Source of the DNA: Noviherbaspirillum malthae | GTDB taxonomy: Bacteria > Pseudomonadota > Gammaproteobacteria > Burkholderiales > Burkholderiaceae_D | Direction of reading: 5' to 3' | NCBI RefSeq assembly: GCF_015352985.1 | Contig: NZ_JACYXF010000007.1 | Location: forward strand, 148,976 to 212,975 | DNA: 64,000 nucleotides | In this document: positions 44,804 through 53,596 of the stretch, in pieces | How the letters are laid out: every line of letters starts with the position of its first letter | Position numbering within the stretch: the first letter of the stretch is position 1 | Made by a program: the position numbers and the translations under genes | Notes under the pieces: generated by a model | What the model was told of the DNA's origin: nothing | What the model saw: only the letters and a program-made list of their open reading frames with translations | The model's database searches: none

Positions 44804-46069
44804 GCTCACCTCATCGACCGGCGTCTGCAAGGCAAGAACAAGTCCGCTGGCAATCGCGAACGCTTCCTTCGGCGTTACAAGGGCCAGATCAAGGACGCGG
44901 TAGCACGCGCCATCAAAGGCCGCTCGATCAAAGACATCGAGAAAGGCGAAAAAGTATCCATCCCCGTCAAGGACATCAACGAACCGGCGTTCGGCCATTC
45001 GCATGGCGGCGTCTGGGAAGTGGTCCGTCCCGGCAACAAGGAATACCAGAAGGGCGACCAGATCCAGCGTCCCAAGAGCGGAGGCGGGGGCGCCGGCAAG
45101 GGCAAGGCGGGCAACAGCGAGGAAGTGACCGAGGACGATTTCGCGTTCGAACTGACGCGCGAAGAGTTCATGAACTATTTCTTCGAAGACCTCGAGCTGC
45201 CCAACCTGGTCAAGACCCAGCTCAAGTCCATCACCGAGTTCAAGCAGCAGCGCGCCGGCTACACCGTATCGGGCACGCCGTCCAACATCCATGTGCTGCG
45301 CTCGCTGCGCGGCGCGCTCGGACGCCGCATCGCCGTCGGCGCGAAGTCGCGCAAGCGGCTCAAGGAAGCGGAAGAGGAACTGGACGCGCTGATGAAGACG
45401 GCGTTCGAGGACGATCACCGCATTCTCGCGCTGCGCAAGGAAATCCATCACCTGCGCACCCGGCTGCATGCGATTCCCTTCCTCGATCCGATCGACCTGC
45501 GCTACAGCAACCGCATCAAGGTGCCGAAGCCGTCGAGCAGCGCGGTGATGTTCTGCGTGATGGACGTCTCCGGTTCGATGGACCAGGCCAAGAAGGATGC
45601 GGCCAAGCGCTTCTTCATCCTGCTCTACATGTTCCTGGAGCGTGCGTATGAAAAGATCGAAGTCGTGTTCATCCGCCATCACACCCAGGCGACCGAAGTG
45701 ACCGAGGACGAGTTCTTCAACTCGCGCGAATCCGGCGGCACCGTGGTGTCGTCCGCGCTGGTGCTGCTCGACAAGGTGATCCGTGAGCGCTATGCCAGCA
45801 GCGACTGGAACGTGTATGTCGCGCAAGCCTCCGACGGCGACAACTGGGACAATGATTCGGTCACCTGCCGCGAGCTGCTGATCAACAAGATCATGCCGCT
45901 GGTGCAGTACTACGCCTACGTGGAAATCACTGACGGCGAGCCGCAGAACCTGTGGCACGAGTACACGCAGATTCCCGATCTCTGTCCGCACTTCGCCATG
46001 CAGAAAATCGAGTCGCCGGCCGACATCTATCCGGTGTTCCGTGAACTGTTCAAGAAGCAACCGAAATGA
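44801..46069 (+). CDS. yeaH: YeaH/YhbH family protein (DUF444, VWA domain)
   Basis: The 422-aa protein has an N-terminal basic region (DRRLQGKNKSAGNRERFLRRYK), a glycine-rich linker near residues 85-105 and a C-terminal von Willebrand factor A domain with the metal site DVSGSM near residue 255. It is the usual partner of PrkA/YeaG, and the pair act together in starvation survival. The start is a TTG with strong AGGAGG in front. The stop overlaps the spoVR start in ATGA. Confidence 0.93.
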   Translation: MAHLIDRRLQGKNKSAGNRERFLRRYKGQIKDAVARAIKGRSIKDIEKGEKVSIPVKDINEPAFGHSHGGVWEVVRPGNKEYQKGDQIQRPKSGGGGAGKGKAGNSEEVTEDDFAFELTREEFMNYFFEDLELPNLVKTQLKSITEFKQQRAGYTVSGTPSNIHVLRSLRGALGRRIAVGAKSRKRLKEAEEELDALMKTAFEDDHRILALRKEIHHLRTRLHAIPFLDPIDLRYSNRIKVPKPSSSAVMFCVMDVSGSMDQAKKDAAKRFFILLYMFLERAYEKIEVVFIRHHTQATEVTEDEFFNSRESGGTVVSSALVLLDKVIRERYASSDWNVYVAQASDGDNWDNDSVTCRELLINKIMPLVQYYAYVEITDGEPQNLWHEYTQIPDLCPHFAMQKIESPADIYPVFRELFKKQPK

Positions 46070-47664
46070 CTACCGACATCATTGCGACTGAACCCGCGGC
46101 CAAGAAGCCCACGCGCAAGCCAGCAGCCAAGGGCTCGCGCAAGAAGGCGGCCAAGCCCTTCCGCCTGCCGGAGCAATCCGAATGGACCTTCGAGCTGATC
46201 GAGCAGATCCATGCCGAGATCCGCCGCGTGGCCGAAGGCTTCGGCCTCGAGACCTATCCGAACCAGCTGGAGATCATCACCGCCGAGCAGATGATGGATG
46301 CCTATGCATCGGTCGGCATGCCGGTGTCGTATGCCCACTGGTCGTTCGGCAAGCAGTTCCTGTCGACCGAGAAGAGCTACAAGCGCGGCCACATGGGACT
46401 GGCGTATGAAATCGTCATCAACTCCAATCCCTGCATCGCCTACCTGATGGAAGAGAACAGCCTGATGATGCAGGCGCTGGTGATCGCGCACGCCTCCTAC
46501 GGCCACAATTCCTTCTTCAAGAACAACTACCTGTTCCGCACCTGGACCGATGCCGAAGCCATCATCGATTACATGGTGTTCGCGAAGAACTATATCGCCG
46601 ACTGCGAGCAGCGCTACGGCATCGAAGCGGTGGAACTGCTGCTCGATTCCTGCCATGCGCTGCAGAACTACGGCGTCGATCGCTACAAGCGTCCCGCCAG
46701 GCTGTCGATGGCGGAGGAGCGCGAACGCCAGGAAGAGCGCGAGCGCTACCTGCAGTCGCAGGTGAACGACCTGTGGCGCACCGTGCCGCGCAGGCAGGAA
46801 GTGGTGCAGGAAACCGGCCCGGCCCGCTATCCGGCCGAGCCGCAGGAAAACCTGCTGTACTTCATCGAGAAGTCGGCGCCGCTGCTCGAACCCTGGCAGC
46901 GCGAGATCGTGCGCATCGTGCGGAAAATTTCCCAGTACTTCTATCCGCAGCGCCAGACGCAGGTGATGAACGAAGGCTGGGCGACGTTCTGGCATTACAC
47001 CATCCTGAACCAGCTCTACGACGAAGGCGTGGTCGGCAACGGCTTCATGATGGAATTTCTGCAGAGCCATACCAACGTCGTCTACCAGCCGCCGGTGACC
47101 AGCCGCTACTTCAACGGCATCAATCCCTACGCGCTGGGCTTTGCGATGATGCAGGACATTCGCCGCATCTGCGAAAACCCCACCGACGAAGACCGCCACT
47201 GGTTCCCGGACATCGCCGGCAGCGACTGGAAGAAGACGCTCGACTTCGCGATGCGCAACTTCAAGGATGAAAGCTTCATTTCACAGTACCTGTCGCCGAA
47301 GGTGATTCGCGATTTCCATTTCTTCGCAGTGCTGGATGACGACAAGAAAGACAAGCTGGCGATTTCCGCGATTCACGATGAAGCCGGCTACCGCTATCTG
47401 CGCGAGCAGCTTGCCGGGCAGTACAACCTCGGCAACCGCGAACCCAACATTCAGGTGTGGTCGGTCGACACCCACGGCCACCGTGCGTTGACCCTGCGCC
47501 ACAACCAGTACCTGCGCCGGCCGCTCAACAACCAGACCGGCGAAGTCCTGAAGCATGTGGCGCGGCTGTGGGGCTTCGACGTGATTCTGGAAACCGTCGA
47601 TCCCGAAGGCAAGGTGCTGGAAACGATGGAATGCAAATGCGAAAAGAGGCAACGCGGTAGCTGA
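46066..47664 (+). CDS. SpoVR family protein (YcgB)
   Basis: The 532-aa soluble protein matches SpoVR/YcgB over its whole length: SYAHWSFGKQF, NPCIAYLMEENSLMMQALVIAHASYGHNSFFKNN, QTQVMNEGWATFWHY (a thermolysin-like HExxH is not present). SpoVR is needed for the spore cortex in Bacillus; in proteobacteria it is part of the starvation module with PrkA and YeaH. It is preceded by a Lys/Ala-rich N-terminal tail of about 25 residues. Coupled to yeaH by a 4-base overlap. Confidence 0.94.
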   Translation: MTTDIIATEPAAKKPTRKPAAKGSRKKAAKPFRLPEQSEWTFELIEQIHAEIRRVAEGFGLETYPNQLEIITAEQMMDAYASVGMPVSYAHWSFGKQFLSTEKSYKRGHMGLAYEIVINSNPCIAYLMEENSLMMQALVIAHASYGHNSFFKNNYLFRTWTDAEAIIDYMVFAKNYIADCEQRYGIEAVELLLDSCHALQNYGVDRYKRPARLSMAEERERQEERERYLQSQVNDLWRTVPRRQEVVQETGPARYPAEPQENLLYFIEKSAPLLEPWQREIVRIVRKISQYFYPQRQTQVMNEGWATFWHYTILNQLYDEGVVGNGFMMEFLQSHTNVVYQPPVTSRYFNGINPYALGFAMMQDIRRICENPTDEDRHWFPDIAGSDWKKTLDFAMRNFKDESFISQYLSPKVIRDFHFFAVLDDDKKDKLAISAIHDEAGYRYLREQLAGQYNLGNREPNIQVWSVDTHGHRALTLRHNQYLRRPLNNQTGEVLKHVARLWGFDVILETVDPEGKVLETMECKCEKRQRGS

Positions 47665-48088
47665 TTCAGGTTCCGGGAACGCCGCAAGAAAGGGGAGCGC
47701 ATCGCGCTGCGGCGGATTCCGGGATGAAGGCATTGCGTTGTGAACCCGCATCGCGGTGCAGGCGGCCGCCGCTCTTTTCATGGGCGCTTGCCGGAGCAAT
47801 CCGGCAGGACTTGATGCCAAGGTGCAAGCCTTGGCATTTTTTTATGCGCTCGCGGCGGAGAAGATCATGGATGAAGCGCTTCACTAGCAGTCTTTCTTTT
47901 GTATCTGTAATTTTTTCCATTGCTCTGTACTCTCTTCCACCTCTTTGTTGCGCTGATGCATTTCTATTGATGCAATAAGATGGGAATCGATGCCATGCAT
48001 GATTGGCATGCGGTTTGCGTTAGCAGATTTTCCACATCAGACGATGTATCTGTTGGCTATTGCCATCACATCCCAAGGAGAATTCCAG
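47665..48088. other. 424-bp intergenic region after the starvation operon
   Basis: The region holds a good terminator at 47814-47843 and the promoter region of the DUF4142 gene. Between 47880 and 47980 it is AT-rich. A short open frame at 47871-47978 encodes a hydrophobic 35-residue peptide but has weak support. Nothing else is seen. Confidence 0.6.
47814..47843 (+). terminator. Rho-independent terminator of the prkA-yeaH-spoVR operon
   Basis: A 9-bp stem (ATGCCAAGG and CCTTGGCAT, 6-nt loop) is followed by a run of seven T residues. It lies 150 bases after the spoVR stop and closes that transcript. Confidence 0.85.
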
Positions 48089-48787
48089 ATGCAACAACGC
48101 AAACAACTCAATCGCATGCTCGGGATTGCCGCGCTGGCAATGCTGTTCAGCGGCAGCTCCGTCCATGCGCAATCGACCGGCACCACATCGGCAACAGGCA
48201 GCGGCACGACCGCCGCGCAGTCGAGCTCCGGCACCTCGGCCAATTCCTCGGCTGGCGCCAGCAAGGGATCGAACGGCAGCGTCAGCAAGGGCGATCAGCG
48301 GATGATGAAGAATCTGGCCGAAGCCAACTTCGCGGAAATCGACACCGGCAAGCTGGCACTGCAGAAGTCGCAGAGCGACCAGGTCAAGACGTTTGCGCAA
48401 AAGATGATCGACGATCATACCCAGGCGCAGAAAGAGCTTGAGCAGCTGGCCCAGCAGAAGGGCGTGACGCTCCCCACCGAAACCGACATGAAGCACAAGG
48501 CCGCCGCCAAGGCGCTGAGCGCGCTCGAAGGCGAGAAGTTCGACAAGATGTACATGAACCAGGTCGGCGTGATGGATCACAAGAACACTCATCGCCTGCT
48601 CACCAAGGCACAGAAGGATGCCAAGGATCCCGACCTGAAGGCGCTGGCCGCCAAGCTGACACCGACTGTCGATGGCCACCTCAGCATGGCGCAGGACCAG
48701 ACCGGCAAGAAAGGCAGCAGCTCCGGCAGCTCGGGCAAGACCAGCTCGAATTCCGCTTCGGGTTCCAGCAGCTCCGGATCGAAATAA
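48089..48787 (+). CDS. Exported DUF4142 domain protein
   Basis: The 232-aa precursor has a signal peptide (MLGIAALAMLFSGSSVHAQ, cleavage near 28), a Ser/Gly/Thr-rich linker to about residue 65, a ferritin-like four-helix DUF4142 domain (about 66-200: KNLAEANFAEIDTGKLALQKS, AQKMIDDHTQAQKEL) and a Ser/Gly-rich tail. DUF4142 proteins are induced by stress in many proteobacteria and are periplasmic; function is unknown. AAGGAG precedes the ATG at 48089. A stress-related neighbour gene follows. Confidence 0.9.
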   Translation: MQQRKQLNRMLGIAALAMLFSGSSVHAQSTGTTSATGSGTTAAQSSSGTSANSSAGASKGSNGSVSKGDQRMMKNLAEANFAEIDTGKLALQKSQSDQVKTFAQKMIDDHTQAQKELEQLAQQKGVTLPTETDMKHKAAAKALSALEGEKFDKMYMNQVGVMDHKNTHRLLTKAQKDAKDPDLKALAAKLTPTVDGHLSMAQDQTGKKGSSSGSSGKTSSNSASGSSSSGSK

Positions 48788-48899
48788 GCCGGGCACGAGC
48801 CAGCGGCAACGCATGCAGCCTTCCGCAGCCCCCTGCGGGGCTGCGTGCGCGCACCTGCTTCCCGGCACGCTTGCCGGATTCACCTTACAGGAGTGATGC

Positions 48900-49349
48900 A
48901 TGAATAACGACGACATAATTTCCACGCTCAACGACCTGATCGAAACCAGCAAGGATGGCGAGGAGGGCTTTCGCACCTGTGCCGACGACGCGAGAGATCC
49001 GACACTGAGGACCTTTTTCTCCAACCGCGCGCAGAGCTGCGCCGCGGCGGCCCTCGAACTGCAGAGCCTGGTGCGCTCCTACGGCGGCGATCCGGAAACC
49101 ACCAGCGGCCTGGGCGGCGCACTGCACCGCCGCTGGGTCGACATCAAGTCGCTGGTGACCGGCAAGGATGACAAGGCCGTGCTGAAGGAATGCGAACGAG
49201 GCGAGGACGTGGCGGTATCGAGCTACCGGCGCGCGCTGGAAAAGGGCCTGCCGGCCGACGTGCGTACCGTGGTCGAACGCCAGTACCAGGGCGTGCTGCA
49301 GAACCATGACCAGGTCAAGAGCCTGCGCGACCAGTACCGCAGCGCCTGA
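48900..49349 (+). CDS. PA2169 family four-helix-bundle protein (DUF2383)
   Basis: The 149-aa soluble protein is predicted all-helical (MNNDDIISTLNDLIETSKDGEEGFRTCADDA...), of the PA2169/DUF2383 family with ferritin-like architecture. Its function is unknown; relatives are often expressed under stress and anaerobiosis. ACAGGAGTG gives a strong ribosome site. It follows the DUF4142 gene by 112 bases, with a 9-bp hairpin CGCAGCCCC/GGGGCTGCG (48824-48845) between them, and ends before a terminator. Confidence 0.9.
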   Translation: MNNDDIISTLNDLIETSKDGEEGFRTCADDARDPTLRTFFSNRAQSCAAAALELQSLVRSYGGDPETTSGLGGALHRRWVDIKSLVTGKDDKAVLKECERGEDVAVSSYRRALEKGLPADVRTVVERQYQGVLQNHDQVKSLRDQYRSA

Positions 49350-49384
49350 CGGCGTGATGCGGCAGCAGGCGTAAAACGCTAACG

Positions 49385-49419
49385 GCGGGCGAGCCGGCAT
49401 GGCTGGCTTGCCCGCTTTT
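49385..49419 (+). terminator. Rho-independent terminator after the PA2169-type gene
   Basis: GCGGGC (49385-49390) pairs with GCCCGC (49410-49415), with an inner AGCC/GGCT pairing, followed by four T residues. It lies 36 bases after the stop codon at 49349. Confidence 0.75.
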
Positions 49420-49606
49420 CCATGATGCTGCGCTTTGCGCGTAGGCCCATGGAGTAAAATACCGGCCTGCCGGCGACACCCCTCCCATCCTCTCCGGCAG
49501 CGGATTGCTGTCAGCCTGACAACGCATCGGCCGCTGCAAACCCTGCAGGCCTTGCATGCATTGCTCGCATCGCGACAGCCCGACCCCATTTTTCCGGATT
49601 GCCCGC

Positions 49607-51265
49607 ATGCTGCGACTGACCAACGTTATTCTTCCGCTCGACCATCCCGAAGCCGACCTGAGGGCGGCCATTCTCGACCGCCTGCAGATCGCCGATACCG
49701 ATCTCAACGGCTACACCATCTTCCGCCGCGGCTACGATGCGCGCCGCCGCAGCGCCATCACGCTGGTCTATACGCTGGACGTGGATGTCGCGGGAGAGGC
49801 CGAGGTGCTGGCCCGCCTGCAGGGCACGCCGAACGTCGGGCCCAGCCCCGACACGAGCTACAAGTTCGTGGCGCAGGCGCCGGCCGGTCTGCCGACGCGT
49901 CCGGTCATCATCGGCTTCGGCCCCTGCGGCCTGTTCGCCGCGCTGATCCTGGCCCAGATGGGCTTTCGCCCCATCATCCTGGAGCGCGGCAAGGTGGTGC
50001 GGGAACGCACCAAGGACACCTGGGGCCTGTGGCGCAAGCGCGAGCTCCAGCCCGAGTCGAATGTGCAGTTCGGCGAAGGCGGCGCCGGCACCTTTTCCGA
50101 CGGCAAGCTGCACAGCCAGATCAAGGACCCGAAGCATTACGGCCGCAAGGTGCTCAACGAATTCGTCAAGGCCTTTGCGCCGGAAGAAATCCTGTACGTC
50201 AGCAAGCCGCATATCGGCACCTTCCGCCTGGTCAAGATGATCGAGGCGATGCGCGAGACCATCGAGTCGCTCGGCGGCGAATTCCGCTTCCAGTCCAAGG
50301 TGACCGATCTCGAGATCGACAACGGCAAGCTGCGCGCGGTGATCCTGGAAAACGGCGAGCGCCTCGCCTCCGACCATGTGGTGCTGGCGGTCGGCCACAG
50401 CGCGCGCGACACCTTCCAGATGCTGTACGAACGCGGCGTTTATGTGGAAGCCAAGCCGTTCTCGGTCGGTTTCCGCGCCGAACATCCGCAGTCGCTGATC
50501 GACCGTGCGCGCTTCGGCAAGTTTGCCGGCCATCCGCTGCTCGGCGCGGCCGATTACAAGCTCGTTCATCATGCGAAGAATGGACGCTCGGTCTACAGCT
50601 TCTGCATGTGCCCCGGCGGCACCGTGGTGGCCGCCACTTCCGAGCCGGAGCGCGTAGTAACCAACGGCATGAGCCAGTATTCGCGCAACGAGCGCAATGC
50701 CAACAGCGGCATCGTGGTCGGCATCACGCCGGACGACTACCCGACCGATCGCGGCGCGGGCCATCCACTGGCCGGCATCGACCTGCAGCGCGAGCTGGAG
50801 TCGCGCGCCTATGTGCTGGGCGGGCGCAACTATGACGCGCCGGGCCAGCTGGTGGGCGATTTCATCGCCGGGCGGGCGTCAACGGAATTCGGTTCGGTCG
50901 TGCCGTCGTACAAGCCGGGCGTGCACCTGACCGACCTTGGGCCGTCGCTGCCGGATTATGCGATCGAGGCGATCCGCGAAGCCTTGCCGGCGTTCGACCG
51001 GCAGATCAAGGGGTATGCGATGCGGGATGCGGTGCTGACCGGGGTTGAAACCCGAACCTCATCGCCGGTGCGGATCAAGCGCAAGGATAATTTCCAGAGC
51101 CTGAATACCGAGGGGCTGTTCCCTGCGGGGGAAGGGGCGGGGTATGCGGGGGGGATTCTTTCTGCGGCGGTGGATGGGATCAAGGTGGCTGAGGCGGTGG
51201 CGCTCAGCATGGTGGGGAGGACGGATGTGAAGGGTGGGGGGATGGCGGGGGATATGTTGTATTGA
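49607..51265 (+). CDS. FAD-dependent NAD(P)/FAD oxidoreductase (COG2509 type)
   Basis: The 552-aa protein begins with an about 90-residue domain (LRLTNVILPLDHPEADLRAAIL) and then the FAD-binding Rossmann motif GFGPCGLFAALILAQMGF near residue 105. The motif FGEGGAGTFSDGKL near 160 and GEGAGYAGGILSAAVDGIKVAEA at the C terminus are typical of the COG2509 flavoprotein family, for which no substrate is established. AT- and G-rich codon use shifts near the 3' end (GGGG runs), bordering the repeat region. No operon partner. Confidence 0.88.
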   Translation: MLRLTNVILPLDHPEADLRAAILDRLQIADTDLNGYTIFRRGYDARRRSAITLVYTLDVDVAGEAEVLARLQGTPNVGPSPDTSYKFVAQAPAGLPTRPVIIGFGPCGLFAALILAQMGFRPIILERGKVVRERTKDTWGLWRKRELQPESNVQFGEGGAGTFSDGKLHSQIKDPKHYGRKVLNEFVKAFAPEEILYVSKPHIGTFRLVKMIEAMRETIESLGGEFRFQSKVTDLEIDNGKLRAVILENGERLASDHVVLAVGHSARDTFQMLYERGVYVEAKPFSVGFRAEHPQSLIDRARFGKFAGHPLLGAADYKLVHHAKNGRSVYSFCMCPGGTVVAATSEPERVVTNGMSQYSRNERNANSGIVVGITPDDYPTDRGAGHPLAGIDLQRELESRAYVLGGRNYDAPGQLVGDFIAGRASTEFGSVVPSYKPGVHLTDLGPSLPDYAIEAIREALPAFDRQIKGYAMRDAVLTGVETRTSSPVRIKRKDNFQSLNTEGLFPAGEGAGYAGGILSAAVDGIKVAEAVALSMVGRTDVKGGGMAGDMLY

Positions 51266-51361
51266 GGGTCCTTACGCTCCAGCAGCATCGGTTGGTTCTT
51301 TTTGATTCCCTCCTTTCAAGGGCGGCCGGCGAGGTGGACCGCAGTTTAACGCTTAAAGAAC

Positions 51362-51885
51362 GCTCCTTCCCCTTCAAGGGGAAGGTTGGGATGGGGATGG
51401 GTTTCAGGCTACGGCACAGCTTAGGAAGCGGTTGTTTGTAGAATTCTTTTAGAGGGTGCTGATACGTTGGTTTCTCCGTGCAGGCTTGCCGGGGGTGGCC
51501 CGGCGGCCACTAATTTTCTTGTCTCGCCAAGAAAAGTAAGCAAAAGAAAGGGGCCGCCGAGGTGCGACACCCCTACCGCCGCCCCTGCGGGGTTCCCAAA
51601 AGAGCGCGGCACCAAGCGGGAAGCGCGGAAACTCGCCTGCGGCTCAGACAGTCCGCGCTTCTTTATCCGCTTGGCGCCGCGCTCTTTTGGCGTCGTTAGA
51701 GGGGAGAATTCAACAGCCTCTATGCATTGACTCGGCCGGCTTGAATAGCCTCCCCTCTCCCGCAGGCGGGGCGCAAGCAGGATTTCGCAAACCATCGGTT
51801 TGCACTGCCGTAGCCGATTCGGCTTGCAAGCCGAATCGTGGGACGCGGAGCGAGGGCGGGGGTGAGGGGGCTCGCCAAGACTTCA
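51362..51885. repeat. Composite repeat, left arm (inverted copy at 53597-54116)
   Basis: From outside in: palindrome CCTTCCCC.. (51365-51385) with TTGGGATGGGGATGGGTTT; a spacer with GTTGTTTGTAGA; a block of about 240 bp (51466-51712) with GGCCCGGCGGCCAC, AAGAAAAGTAAGCAAAAGAAAG and a 95-bp hairpin; then a block of about 140 bp (51745-51885) with a CGCAAACC hairpin and a 22-bp palindrome (51816-51837), ending CCAAGACT. The same modules in reverse order and orientation lie at 53597-54116. Confidence 0.85.
51596..51690. repeat. 95-bp long hairpin, copy 1
   Basis: CCAAAAGAGCGCGGC (51596-51610) is complementary to GCCGCGCTCTTTTGG (51676-51690); an inner stem AAGCGCGGA/TCCGCGCTT encloses a 22-nt loop (AACTCGCC...AGACAG). 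Copy 2 at 53785-53879 has the same length and, in opposite orientation, the same loop, but compensated stem changes. Confidence 0.85.
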
Positions 51886-51903
51886 CGCATCAGTTCAAAG
51901 AAC

Positions 51904-52383
51904 CTAATCCACCTCCAACATCTCCAACTCCGCCTTCGGCACGCCATCGCTGATTTCCAGAAACCCCACCGAAATCGGCAACCGGAACCGGCGCGGGCCG
52001 GCGCTTCCAGAATTGACGAACAGCACCCCTCGCTCCTTCTTCACGACAGGCCGGTGTGAATGCCCGGAAACAACCACCTTGATGCCTTCCACCGCCGGAT
52101 CGATGTCGAGATCCTGCAGGTCGTGCACCACCATGACCTTCACGCCTCCCACCTCCAGCACTTCCTTTTCCTGCAGGCGCTGCGCCCAGTCGCCGCGGTC
52201 GTTGTTGCCGCGTACGGCAATAACCGGGGCGATTTCTTCCAGCTGCTCCAGTACGCCGGCATTGCAGATGTCGCCGGCATGAATAATGCAAATCACGCCG
52301 GACAGCGCAAAGCGCGCTTCCGGCCTCAGCAATCCGTGGGTATCGGAGATCAGTCCGATGCGGTGTTTCTCCATATGAATCAT
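51904..52383 (-). CDS. Metallophosphoesterase family protein (YfcE-like)
   Basis: The 159-aa protein has the calcineurin-like metal motifs at the N terminus DTHG (residues 14-17), HAGDICN, GNNDRGDW and SGHSHRP plus VNSGSAGPRRF. It matches small YfcE/MJ0936-type phosphodiesterases that act on cyclic or bis-p-nitrophenyl phosphates in vitro; the natural substrate is unknown. The start may be 52374 instead of 52383; neither has a good ribosome site. With cysE it is enclosed by inverted repeats. Confidence 0.88.
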   Translation of the reverse strand: MIHMEKHRIGLISDTHGLLRPEARFALSGVICIIHAGDICNAGVLEQLEEIAPVIAVRGNNDRGDWAQRLQEKEVLEVGGVKVMVVHDLQDLDIDPAVEGIKVVVSGHSHRPVVKKERGVLFVNSGSAGPRRFRLPISVGFLEISDGVPKAELEMLEVD

Positions 52384-52705
52384 CGTGAAGGCAAATAAGA
52401 AGCAGATGCATGAAACAGGCCGGGGCGGCCTGCACGTAAAAAATGGAATTGTGCTCTAATGCGCTAACCAATGCAGAAGTCGCATATCGATATTCCTTTT
52501 CAGTTTGACGCATGAGCCCGCAACTCGTTTCCGCTGATTATCCGATGCTTTCATGTTGTCGCCGAGGGCGGCCGCGGATGGCAATGAACGGGTGCGTCAG
52601 CTGACGCCGTTTTTCCAGTTTCCCATGGCCGCAGTGTTGAAAGACCTGCGGCCATTTTGCTTTTCGCGGTGCATGCCGCCCGAAAAAGCCGAAAGGACTT
52701 TCGTC
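52384..52705. other. 322-bp divergent region between the phosphoesterase gene and cysE
   Basis: It must contain the promoters for both divergent genes. The cysE-proximal part holds two terminator-like hairpins (listed separately). The cysE reading frame stays open back to 52553, so a longer protein cannot be fully excluded, but those 51 codons show no family similarity. No other gene is seen. Confidence 0.6.
52594..52664 (+). promoter_or_regulatory. Tandem terminator-like hairpins in the cysE leader
   Basis: Hairpin 1 is GCGTC-AGCT-GACGC (52594-52607) followed by GTTTTT. Hairpin 2 is a perfect 10-bp stem ATGGCCGCAG/CTGCGGCCAT with an 11-nt loop (52625-52655), followed by TTT-GC-TTTT. An upstream GGCCGC (52568-52573) could pair with the right arm of hairpin 2 as an anti-terminator. 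Attenuation of cysE is possible but unproven. Confidence 0.4.
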
Positions 52706-53575
52706 ATGAACAAGCCGTCAGGGCAGCCAGCGCAGCGCATGTCGCAGGGACTCCGCCTTGCCGCGCGCCCGATCAGGATAGGCGCCGGCATTCCGCTCAA
52801 GCCGGACCGGCGCACGCCGGTCTGGACCGATATCGCGGCGGCGGCCGAGGGGCTGGCGCAGCGCGAGCCCCTGCTGAAGCCGAGGCTGCAATCGCTCATC
52901 CTTGCCCATGACAATCTCGGCGCGGGCGTTGCCGCGGTGCTGGCGCGCCGGCTGGGCGGCGCGGACCTGGAAGAAGCGCCGCTGAGGGACTTGTTCCTGC
53001 AGCTGGCCGACGAAGACTTCGCCGAAAAAGTCGCCGCCGACCTGCGCGCCGTCAGGGAACGAGATCCGGCCGGCGGCGACGAGCTGCATGTACTGCTCAA
53101 CTTCAAGGGCTTCCAGGCCCTGCAAACCTACCGCATCGCCCATGCCTTGTGGCAGGAAGGCCGGACCGAGTTGGCGCATGCCTTGTCGAACCAGGCATCG
53201 ATCGTGTTCGCGGTCGACATTCATCCGGCGGCCCGCATCGGCACCGGCGTCATGTTCGACCACGGCACCGGCATCGTGATCGGCGAGACCACGGTGATCG
53301 AAGACAATGTCTCGCTGCTGCAGAACGTGACGCTGGGCGGCACCGGCAAGGAACACGGCGACCGCCATCCCAAGATCCGCAGCGGCGTGATGATCGGCGC
53401 CGGCGCGAAGATCCTCGGCAACATCGAGGTCGGCACGATGAGCAAGATCGCTGCGGGCAGCGTGGTGCTGCATCCCGTGCCGCCGCACACGACAGTTGCC
53501 GGCGTGCCGGCGAGGGTGGTGCGCAGGCATCACGATGATAGTTGTCCTTCGGTGGAGATGGATCAGAGGATTTGA
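52706..53575 (+). CDS. cysE: Serine O-acetyltransferase
   Basis: The 289-aa protein matches CysE: helical N-terminal domain (about 50-170), then the left-handed beta-helix of hexapeptide repeats (IHPAARIGTGVMFDHGTGIVIGET) with catalytic His in FDHGTG and HGDRHPKIRSGVMIGAGAKILGNIEVG. It makes O-acetylserine from serine and acetyl-CoA, the first step of cysteine synthesis. The C terminus is long and charged, without the usual terminal Ile found in enzymes that bind CysK tightly, though it does end in ...QRI, so complex formation is possible. GAAAGGACTTTCGTC precedes the ATG. Confidence 0.93.
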   Translation: MNKPSGQPAQRMSQGLRLAARPIRIGAGIPLKPDRRTPVWTDIAAAAEGLAQREPLLKPRLQSLILAHDNLGAGVAAVLARRLGGADLEEAPLRDLFLQLADEDFAEKVAADLRAVRERDPAGGDELHVLLNFKGFQALQTYRIAHALWQEGRTELAHALSNQASIVFAVDIHPAARIGTGVMFDHGTGIVIGETTVIEDNVSLLQNVTLGGTGKEHGDRHPKIRSGVMIGAGAKILGNIEVGTMSKIAAGSVVLHPVPPHTTVAGVPARVVRRHHDDSCPSVEMDQRI

Positions 53576-53596
53576 GGGGGAGTTCTATTTGCGCAG

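Larger units (their letters stand above)
51266..51903. other. 638-bp gene-free region filled by the left composite repeat arm
   Basis: The region between the FAD gene and the phosphoesterase gene carries no real gene. From about 51362 to 51885 it is the left arm of the inverted composite repeat described separately. The first 95 bases hold only unique DNA with a short T run (51299-51304). Reading frames seen in it are different frames of the repeat. Confidence 0.75.

Noticed and set aside
47871..47978. Possible 35-residue hydrophobic peptide (MKRFTSSLSFVSVIFS...)
   Set aside because: It has only a distant GGAG, lies just after a terminator without a visible promoter, and has no evidence of conservation. 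It could be tested by comparing relatives.
51467..51730. Plus-strand frame of 87 residues in the left repeat arm
   Set aside because: Runs through the 95-bp hairpin, lacks a ribosome site, and the inverted copy does not preserve it as a protein.
51421..51795. Minus-strand frame of 124 residues with LLLTFLGETRKLVAAGPPPA
   Set aside because: It is a translation of the composite repeat. The second copy (53733-54009) gives similar peptides in other frames with substitutions that respect the DNA palindrome and not the codons. Proteins of this kind are common mis-annotations.
52553..52705. In-frame 51-codon extension upstream of cysE
   Set aside because: It contains two hairpins with T runs, no ribosome site and no CysE-like sequence; the start at 52706 has a ribosome site and gives normal length.
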